From Akkermansiaceae bacterium (lineage in GTDB: Bacteria > Verrucomicrobiota > Verrucomicrobiia > Verrucomicrobiales > Akkermansiaceae), in contig JABHEX010000134.1 of NCBI GenBank assembly GCA_018676385.1, positions 1 to 11,808 of the forward strand: 11,808 bases of DNA, in the 5' to 3' direction. Shown here piece by piece: positions 1-5,706 of this stretch. Position 1 is the stretch's first letter. Every line of letters starts with the position of its first letter. A program made the position numbers and the translations under genes. The notes below the pieces were generated by a model, which saw only the letters and a list, made by a program, of their open reading frames with translations, had not been told where the DNA came from and searched no databases.

Positions 1-689
1 AGTGTCATGTCGGCACCGGGGAATCGTTCAGCCTCGGTTTTTTCTCCGGCAATGACGGGGATCGCAAGATGCTCACGCAAGAACTCCGTGTAGAGCATGT
101 GGATAGTGCGCGTTTCATCAAGAGCTTCCGCTTGGGTTTCGTGTGCCGTGTGACCCTCTTGCCAGAGGAATTCTGCGGTGCGCAAAAATAAGCGTGGGCG
201 CATTTCCCAGCGCATTACATTTGCCCACTGATTGATGAGCAGAGGTAGATCACGATAAGATTCGACCCAGCGCGAGAATGCAGCCCCAATAATCGTTTCT
301 GAGGTTGGTCGAATTACGTACGGTTCTGCGAGTTTCCCTGTTGGGATCATTTTAGACTTGCCATCTTCATCCTTCTCCACCTCGAGTCTGTGATGGGTGA
401 CTACAGCGCACTCGGTGGCAAAACCTTCTGCATGCTCCGCTTCCTTTTCTAAATAGGAAAGGGGAATTAGTAATGGGAAGTAGGCGTTTTGATGTCCTGT
501 TTCCTTAAGTCGGGTATCCAGCTGCTGTTGAATATTTTCCCATATTCCGTAGCCCCACGGTTTAATCACCATGCATCCGCGAGTTTCGGAGTTTTCCGCG
601 AGATCGGCTGCGCGAACGACTTGTTGATACCACTCGGGGAAATCTTCTTCCCGCGTGGGCTGGACTGCTGATTGCTGCTGCTTGGCCAT
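1..689 (-). CDS. proS: Prolyl-tRNA synthetase, archaeal/eukaryote-type, N-terminal part (cut by window edge)
   Basis: Charges tRNA-Pro with proline in the cytoplasm. Translating the minus strand from ATG at 689-687 gives 229 residues and then runs off the window. The class II core is clear: the TXE-type loop RPTSET at residues 127-132, then LPLLINQWANVMRWE (about 148-162) leading into motif 2, and FLRTAEFLWQEGHTAH at 168-183. The FLRTxEFLWQEGHTAH signature belongs to the shorter archaeal/eukaryote-type ProRS found in some bacteria, not the long bacterial type with an inserted editing domain. The start is chosen because MAKQQQ is the first methionine before well-conserved sequence beginning near residue 14 (EDFPEWYQQVV). 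No Shine-Dalgarno is visible upstream. It is transcribed divergently from the pilus-like cassette. The anticodon-binding domain lies outside the window, so completeness cannot be judged. Identification is firm. Confidence 0.95.
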   Translation of the reverse strand, partial: MAKQQQSAVQPTREEDFPEWYQQVVRAADLAENSETRGCMVIKPWGYGIWENIQQQLDTRLKETGHQNAYFPLLIPLSYLEKEAEHAEGFATECAVVTHHRLEVEKDEDGKSKMIPTGKLAEPYVIRPTSETIIGAAFSRWVESYRDLPLLINQWANVMRWEMRPRLFLRTAEFLWQEGHTAHETQAEALDETRTIHMLYTEFLREHLAIPVIAGEKTEAERFPGADMT

Positions 690-887
690 ATGAGTGGTCT
701 ACAAACCATAGCCTAAAGCTTTTCACAAGCTCGATGTGTGTTGGTTTAGCTTGGTGTGCTAACAGGCCATGTTGATGAATAGTGACAAATATGATTCGTA
801 CACTCGAAAAAAACCTGATTCTTTCAACCTTTCTGCTGGTCAAACCATGTGTGAGTCAGGTAGTCTTAATCATTGATTTGTAACAAT
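690..887. promoter_or_regulatory. Divergent intergenic region between proS and the pilus-like cassette
   Basis: This stretch must carry the promoter for proS (leftward) and probably the promoter for the cassette (rightward). I find no box pair with good spacing in either direction. The best single element is a -10-like TATGAT at 790-795 on the plus strand, with only poorly placed -35 candidates. Neither flanking gene has a Shine-Dalgarno before its start. The role is inferred from gene orientation, not from a recognised motif. Confidence 0.35.
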
Positions 888-1511
888 ATGAAACTTTCAC
901 GTATACTCCATCCATCAGCCGCCCTTCTGTTAGGGGTTTTTGCCCTCTCCGAACCTGCTCTGGCGCAGCGCTACCTGGTAGAGGTGGACAAGCCGGATTT
1001 TGAGGATCTACAATCTCCACAAGTTGGGGGTAACACCGGCAAAAAGAATTTTAAGCCGAAGGACTGGCTTGAAGCGGAGGTGAAATTTAAGGTGACAGCA
1101 TCAAGCGCTAAAATCAAATTTGTGGATCGTGTTACAGTGAAGTGGTATGTTGCTGCCAAGAATCCTAATGGTGATGGTTATGTTCTTCTGGAAAAAGAAA
1201 TCAACCACATCAACGTGCCTGTTGGTGAGGACATCTACAGCTCGGTGTATCTCTCTCCAACGGCTGTTAAAAGAATTAGTGGAAGTGATCGTGCTGGTAA
1301 GAGCATCTTATCCCACGTGGGCGGCGAAATTCTAATCAATGGTAGTCAGCCTGAAAAGAAAAGCGGATATTTTACATCCAGAGGTAAGCCCGGCTGGTGG
1401 ACGAGTGGTAAGCTATCTCGTTATGACAAAATTCCTCTACTCAATAAATACGAGACGCCATTTAAGTTCCTCTGGTGGGATCGTTACGCTGAGATTGAAG
1501 AGAGGCGCTAA
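888..1511 (+). CDS. Small exported protein, Amuc_1102-like (first gene of the pilus-like cassette)
   Basis: A 207-residue protein with a classic signal peptide: basic start MKLSR, hydrophobic AALLLGVFAL, and an ALA|Q cleavage site at residues 24-27. The mature part is about 180 residues, rich in alternating hydrophobic/polar stretches suggesting beta strands (EVKFKVTASSAKIKFVDRV at about 64-82), and ends in aromatic-rich FLWWDRYAEIEERR. I see no catalytic motif. Its position directly before the PilM gene, size and secretion match Akkermansia Amuc_1102, a member of that pilus-associated locus; this comes from remembered synteny, not an alignment. An upstream in-frame TTG at 873 would give MICNN ahead of the signal peptide, but ATG at 888 gives the better n-region. 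No Shine-Dalgarno is seen. Likely a periplasmic or cell-surface partner of the secretin complex, but its function is not established. Confidence 0.75.
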   Translation: MKLSRILHPSAALLLGVFALSEPALAQRYLVEVDKPDFEDLQSPQVGGNTGKKNFKPKDWLEAEVKFKVTASSAKIKFVDRVTVKWYVAAKNPNGDGYVLLEKEINHINVPVGEDIYSSVYLSPTAVKRISGSDRAGKSILSHVGGEILINGSQPEKKSGYFTSRGKPGWWTSGKLSRYDKIPLLNKYETPFKFLWWDRYAEIEERR

Positions 1512-1531
1512 AAATAGGCCTTGTCTAATAA

Positions 1532-1557
1532 GATCAGAGACGTAAACAGTCCTGATC
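1532..1557 (+). promoter_or_regulatory. Imperfect hairpin between cassette genes 1 and 2
   Basis: GATCAG (1532-1537) pairs with CTGATC (1552-1557) and, after one bulged A at 1538, GAC (1539-1541) pairs with GTC (1549-1551) around the seven-base loop GTAAACA. No T-run follows, so it is not a standard rho-independent terminator. In an operon transcript it could set a processing end or protect one side of the message; it could also be chance. Confidence 0.35.
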
Positions 1558-1600
1558 GCGCATACCTCATAACACACACTTTCATAACACATTTATCATT

Positions 1601-3406
1601 ATGGCAGAAGCACAGGCTACCGTCGCACTCAACATAGGATCTCAACGCATCTCCATGGGGGTGTTCGAACCTTCTAAGAATGGGGGACTAATCCTAAAGA
1701 GATACGATTCTACATCGATACTAGCAGACCCAGCCGCCGAAATGGCGCGCCTACCGCAGATCAGGGTGGCAGTTACAGAATTGGCCGATAGGCTTAAAAT
1801 TGGTAAATCTACCAAAATACGTTATGCTATCTCTGGCCAATCCGTTTTTACTAGATTTATTAAGCTACCTCCAATCGAGGACGATAACGTTGAGCAGCTT
1901 GTCACATTTGAGGCACAGCAGCACGTTCCCTTTCCAATTGATGAGGTCATATGGGACTGGCAGCTCCTTGAGAGTGATGCAGGCGAAAAAGAGGTTGCTC
2001 TAGTTGCGATTAAAGGTGATGCGCTCAATGAGATGAATGATATTGTCCTGGGTGCGGGACTTGGGACTGCTGAAGTTGATGCTTCCCCAATGGCACTCTA
2101 CAATGCTCTCAAGTATAACTACCCAGACCTGACAGAAACGACCCTCCTTATTGATATTGGAGCAAAGACTTGTAATCTTATTTATCTTGAGGGCAACCGC
2201 ATGTTCACCCGCAGTGTAGCTGTTGGTGGTGCTTCCATTAGCACGGCGATTGCCAAGGAGTATGGCGTCAGTTTTTCAGAGGCGGAATCACAGAAGTGTT
2301 CTAACGGAATGGTAGCACTTAATACGGTGCACACGTCGCAGTTAGATGAGCCTACTGCGGCACTTGCCACTGTCATCCGCAACGCACTCGGTAAATTACC
2401 AGCAGAGATTGCACGAACCACGAACTATTTCCGCAGTCAGCATGGCGGCAAGGCGCCAAAGCATGTGCTGCTCGCTGGTGGAGGCGCTAACTTGCCTCAC
2501 GTTGCCGAATTTTTCCATGAGAAGCTGCGCCTTCCTGTTGAGTTCTTTAATCCACTAAAGATGGTCTCTGTTGGGAAAGACATCGATATTGATCAAGTGT
2601 CAACACAAGCGCATGTCCTTGGTGAGCTTGTTGGTCTTGCCCTGCGCGAAGTCGGGAAAGCGCCCCTCGAAATTGATCTTGTTCCAGATGTAGTATCCCG
2701 CGAGCGGGATATCGAGCGCCGAAAGCCTTTCTTGTTAGCCGCTGCAGTTATTTTGCTGGTTGGTCTTGGGGCTTGGGCATGGACAAATACATCAGATAAT
2801 AATGATGCTGCTGTCAAAGTCGAAGCGCTACAAGCGGATATAGATGGTTTGGGCGAATTTCATAGGCCACTGCAGAAACTTGCCAAGAAAGAGGCGGGTT
2901 TGAATCGCCGCAGCAACCAACTTATTGATGCTCAGCAAGCGAGGGTATTATGGGTTGATATTATCGACGACCTTGGTCTGTATTTCGTCAATGACAATGT
3001 CTGGCTGTCCGATTTCGATCCTGTCGTGGGTAATGATATCAATGCTCAATCAATAGTAACGAGTGATTTTCACAATTCGTCAGGCGCCAAGTCTGGCGTG
3101 GCCCCCATCAAAATCAGCAAGCCCACTCAACCGGGTCGTCCAAAGAGGGGCCGCCCTACTCCCGCGCCCACTAAGGTAATGATTAATGCGATCAGAATTC
3201 AAGGTTACTGGCGTAAAGGCTCAGATGGACATGAAAGCGTATACAAGCTGTTGGAGAAACTACGCCAAGGATCGGAGTTTTTTAACGTGCCTGCAAACGA
3301 AAAAGCAGTTGTGACACTTCCCGACCAGATCGAGGGAGACAACTTCGCCGCACCATTTGTTCTGATACTGCCGCTCAAGAATCCCATTCCTGCGCCCATC
3401 AAGTAG
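1601..3406 (+). CDS. pilM: PilM-PilN fusion: actin-like pilus assembly protein with membrane segment and periplasmic domain (Amuc_1101-like)
   Basis: 601 residues, much longer than an ordinary PilM of about 350. Residues 1-350 form the actin/FtsA-like PilM fold: phosphate-1 loop ALNIGSQRISMGVFE (9-23), the PilM signature FTRFIKLPPIEDDNVEQLVTFEAQQHVPFP (about 83-112), phosphate-2 LLIDIGAKTCNLIYLEG (182-198) and adenosine loop HVLLAGGGANLPHVAEF (288-304). Residues 357-375 (EIDLVPDVVSRERDIERRK) resemble the INLLP-type cytoplasmic tail of PilN, the peptide PilM normally binds. A single hydrophobic helix follows (about 376-394, PFLLAAAVILLVGLGAWAW), then a periplasmic part with a short helical stretch, a basic proline-rich linker (about 504-525) and an alpha/beta end. 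In known pili PilM is a cytoplasmic ring component tied to PilN/PilO; here both roles appear to share one chain. The usual Asp of the first phosphate loop is Asn11. The ATG at 1601 follows an A/C/T-rich leader without a Shine-Dalgarno. PilM identity is firm; the PilN assignment is inferred from topology and motif. Confidence 0.88.
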   Translation: MAEAQATVALNIGSQRISMGVFEPSKNGGLILKRYDSTSILADPAAEMARLPQIRVAVTELADRLKIGKSTKIRYAISGQSVFTRFIKLPPIEDDNVEQLVTFEAQQHVPFPIDEVIWDWQLLESDAGEKEVALVAIKGDALNEMNDIVLGAGLGTAEVDASPMALYNALKYNYPDLTETTLLIDIGAKTCNLIYLEGNRMFTRSVAVGGASISTAIAKEYGVSFSEAESQKCSNGMVALNTVHTSQLDEPTAALATVIRNALGKLPAEIARTTNYFRSQHGGKAPKHVLLAGGGANLPHVAEFFHEKLRLPVEFFNPLKMVSVGKDIDIDQVSTQAHVLGELVGLALREVGKAPLEIDLVPDVVSRERDIERRKPFLLAAAVILLVGLGAWAWTNTSDNNDAAVKVEALQADIDGLGEFHRPLQKLAKKEAGLNRRSNQLIDAQQARVLWVDIIDDLGLYFVNDNVWLSDFDPVVGNDINAQSIVTSDFHNSSGAKSGVAPIKISKPTQPGRPKRGRPTPAPTKVMINAIRIQGYWRKGSDGHESVYKLLEKLRQGSEFFNVPANEKAVVTLPDQIEGDNFAAPFVLILPLKNPIPAPIK

Positions 3407-3454
3407 TTAACATATTAACATCAAAATCAAAGAGCACTTACTTTCAGATATATC

Positions 3455-4489
3455 ATGAGTTGGATTCAGGAAAATAAATTTGTAGCTGGGTTGGCTGGGA
3501 TTACCGCAGTCATGGGAGGTATAATCCTCTATATCGGTAACTCACAAAGTAACGAATATGAGGAGAAAATTGCTGAATACCAGAGGCTAGCGGATGAGTT
3601 CCGTAATCTTCAAAAATCTAAACCCTTCCCCTCCAAAAACAACCTTCAGGTTAGAGAAGAAGGTATCGCTATGTATGAGGGTGTTATTAATGATGTGGGT
3701 AACACTTTTAGGGGGTTTCAAGTAGGTGAAACGGAGGAGCTATCGCCGTCGCAGTTCGGCAAACTGCGCGTTAAAATGGATAAAGAGCTGCGGGAATCAT
3801 ACAACAAAGCTGGAATTGCATTACCTGAGGATACAGCATTTGGATTTGAAAAATACAAGAGCTCATTACCCAAGCCGCAAGCCACTAAAATGCTAAAATA
3901 TGAGCTTGATGCGGCTCAATGGCTTCTAACGCAGCTTACTGCAGCGAAGCCCGCTGAGCTCAAAAGTATACTCCGTCATCCGCTCGATGTTGAAGCCGGC
4001 AAGGCTGTTACTGCAGTAAAGTCAAGGCGGGGGGGGGCTCGTAAAGGAGTTCCGGCCCAATCATCAAAGGCATACAAGCTTATGCCTATGGAGCTTGCTT
4101 TTACCGGCTCAGAGTCCTCAGTGCGTGAGTTTCTTCAGTCCATGGTGAATTCTAAAGAGTATTTTTTCTCCATACGTGCACTACGCATACGCAATGAGAA
4201 AGAAACACCGCCTAGTGTTAAGGATGCTAACTTCCCTACGAATAGGGGGAGTGCTGTATTGGCTGGTGATGACAATGAAGAAGATCCTTTTGCTGGCATT
4301 TCCTTGCCCGGGCCGGATGGTGATGAAGTTGAAATTGATCCCAATGTTCGAGCAGTTCCCGATCCAGCTCCCCAACTCAAAACTACCAAGGGCGATCGCA
4401 TACTTATGCAGATTCTTGGTGATGAAAAAATTCATGTATTTATACGATTTGATGTCGTCTACATTCAGGAAAAAGCTAAGACCAAGTAG
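3455..4489 (+). CDS. Amuc_1100-like single-pass membrane protein of the pilus-like cassette
   Basis: 344 residues beginning MSWIQENKF, one membrane helix at about residues 9-28, then a charged helical, probably coiled-coil stretch (33-55), so the bulk faces the periplasm. The best-conserved part is MPMELAFTGSESSVREFLQ (210-228) through YFFSIRALRIRNEKETPP (236-253). It closely parallels the MPLEIAFQGDRESV... and ...FTVNSIRIRNERMMPP segments I recall from Akkermansia Amuc_1100, as does the start (MSNWITDNKP there). An acidic, proline-containing linker (about 260-308) precedes a final strand region ILMQILGDEKIHVFIRFDVVYI. PilO/GspM-like proteins have the same plan (short cytoplasmic tail, one helix, coiled coil, small alpha/beta domain), so I infer a PilO-like platform role. 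A run of nine G at 4029-4037 lies in the codons for RGGA just before the conserved part. No Shine-Dalgarno precedes the ATG. Confidence 0.8.
   Translation: MSWIQENKFVAGLAGITAVMGGIILYIGNSQSNEYEEKIAEYQRLADEFRNLQKSKPFPSKNNLQVREEGIAMYEGVINDVGNTFRGFQVGETEELSPSQFGKLRVKMDKELRESYNKAGIALPEDTAFGFEKYKSSLPKPQATKMLKYELDAAQWLLTQLTAAKPAELKSILRHPLDVEAGKAVTAVKSRRGGARKGVPAQSSKAYKLMPMELAFTGSESSVREFLQSMVNSKEYFFSIRALRIRNEKETPPSVKDANFPTNRGSAVLAGDDNEEDPFAGISLPGPDGDEVEIDPNVRAVPDPAPQLKTTKGDRILMQILGDEKIHVFIRFDVVYIQEKAKTK
4029..4037 (+). repeat. Homopolymer run of nine G inside the Amuc_1100-like gene
   Basis: The run begins at the second base of codon 192 and ends in codon 195 (R-G-G-A). Gaining one G gives GGC TCG TAA, a stop within a few codons. 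Losing one G shifts into a frame that ends at a TGA near 4145. Either change removes the conserved C-terminal segment. G runs of this length are classic slipped-strand switch sites in host-associated bacteria. A sequencing error in the run length is possible, but the present frame is intact over 344 residues. Confidence 0.85.
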
Positions 4490-4558
4490 TCAGCACAGCC
4501 TTTGCTTACTCACATGGAATAGAGCATAACCAATACCACACACACATTACCTTATAAC

Positions 4559-5587
4559 ATGTCCTGGTTTTCAGAAAACTACGAAAAAGCTTTCCTTGGC
4601 GGCGCAGCAGTCATTGCCGTCACACTCGGCTATATGAGTTTCAAAAGTGGCGATGACCCCTTTAGCATCGATATCGGCAAGCAAAATAATGATAACTCGG
4701 TTCCTGGCCTGAACCCCATCAACAAGACCAAGAAGTCTCTTGCCATCTCTCATGAGATCCTGCAACGCGATGTTGATGGTAGAAAAGTGGATCTTTTTAC
4801 TGGTGTGGCGCTATTTGCCAAAGCCGACGACCCCAAAAACCCTGTTGATTTGCTCAAGAGCAGTCCTGTGCATCAAGGTATACCAAACACTTGGTGGCTT
4901 AAGTACAAACTCGATCCGGGTTTCAGCAATGCCCCAGAGCTGGACCCAGACGAAGATGGTTTTACCAATCGAGAAGAATTCGTAGCGGAGACAAATCCTA
5001 TTGATTTTGATAAACACCCAAACCCTTTAACAAAACTCAGAATGGTCGAACGTAAAACGACCCAAGTGCATATCAAGCCTCAGGATTTTGGTAACAACAA
5101 GTTTTTGTTCAAGTTGGAGAACAAGCGTGAGAGGAGGTTGAATCAGATGGACCCCAAACCGATAGGCTCCAATACAATCATCCCGTTTATCCTCCCCCTT
5201 ATGAAGGATCGATTCAAATTCTTAAGCGTAATGGAAAAGCCAAATGCAAGAACAGGCATGAAAGACAAGATCTGGCTTTTTGAGGATCAGAAGCCGAATA
5301 AAAAAGGAGATGTCTATAAGTTTACTTCGCGTGGAAGGCTTGAGGGCCTCAGCAATCGCTCTATCGGAATCATGGACACCTCCTTTACGCTGCGGCTTGA
5401 GGCGCTCAAACAGGGCGGTAATAACTTCGAGATCAAGGAGGGCACCAATTTCTCTCTTCCATACAAAGCCGATGCAAAGATAAAACCCTACTTTCTTAAG
5501 AAAGTTGACTTGAAAAGCAAAGTAGCAGAAGTCGTATACACTGACGAAAACGGTCAGTCAAATACGCACACTATGGAGTTCAAATAA
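4559..5587 (+). CDS. Single-pass membrane protein with a TSP3-like Asp-rich motif, Amuc_1099-like
   Basis: 342 residues starting MSWFSENYEK, with a membrane helix at about 10-27 and a periplasmic remainder. The start copies the MSWxxEN pattern of the gene before it. Residues 108-154 read IPNTWWLKYKLDPGFSNAPELDPDEDGFTNREEFVAETNP in outline: a 'W-x-x-KY-x-LDP' lead followed by D-P-D-E-D-G-F-T-N-x-E-E-F, the thrombospondin type-3/dockerin-like calcium loop common in verrucomicrobial and planctomycetal surface proteins. The rest is predicted beta-rich with no enzyme motif. Its place between the Amuc_1100-like gene and the secretin gene matches Akkermansia Amuc_1099, a remembered synteny. A structural link between inner-membrane platform and secretin (PilP-like role) is plausible but unproven. 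The leader is CA-rich (ACCACACACACATTACC) with no Shine-Dalgarno. Confidence 0.7.
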   Translation: MSWFSENYEKAFLGGAAVIAVTLGYMSFKSGDDPFSIDIGKQNNDNSVPGLNPINKTKKSLAISHEILQRDVDGRKVDLFTGVALFAKADDPKNPVDLLKSSPVHQGIPNTWWLKYKLDPGFSNAPELDPDEDGFTNREEFVAETNPIDFDKHPNPLTKLRMVERKTTQVHIKPQDFGNNKFLFKLENKRERRLNQMDPKPIGSNTIIPFILPLMKDRFKFLSVMEKPNARTGMKDKIWLFEDQKPNKKGDVYKFTSRGRLEGLSNRSIGIMDTSFTLRLEALKQGGNNFEIKEGTNFSLPYKADAKIKPYFLKKVDLKSKVAEVVYTDENGQSNTHTMEFK

Positions 5588-5706
5588 CCTGCCAATCAAC
5601 AAGCTTTCTTAATGCCTTGCCTGTGGGCAACCATGTTACATTTAAAATAATCAAAATAATACTTCACAAACCCGATTCAAATCGCCAGAAATATAACACA
5701 CTTACT
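5588..5706. other. Intergenic leader before the secretin gene
   Basis: A 119-base gap, the longest inside the cassette. It holds a small hairpin, TTGCC (5617-5621) / GGCAA (5626-5630) with loop TGTG, then an A/T-rich stretch (5636-5660) containing a poor -10-like TAAAAT (5643-5648) with no well-spaced -35. It could carry an internal promoter giving extra secretin transcript; the evidence is weak. The frame of the secretin gene is open back through this leader to a TTG at 5617, but the added 30 residues (HVTFKIIKIILHKPDSNRQK...) do not look like a signal peptide. Confidence 0.25.

Noticed and set aside
562..843. Minus-strand frame of 93 codons overlapping proS start
   Set aside because: It runs over the 5' end of proS in another frame, is Ser/Arg-rich low complexity, and has no family features.
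873..887. TTG start five codons upstream of the first cassette gene
   Set aside because: It lengthens the n-region without any ribosome-site support; ATG 888 begins a standard signal peptide.
4135..4435. Several overlapping frames on both strands inside the Amuc_1100-like gene
   Set aside because: They are shadows of a gene with recognisable conserved sequence and none has motifs or a start site.
5617..5706. TTG-start extension of the secretin by 30 residues
   Set aside because: It places a non-signal, charged stretch before a good signal peptide, and the A/C/T-rich leader pattern seen at other cassette genes fits ATG 5707.
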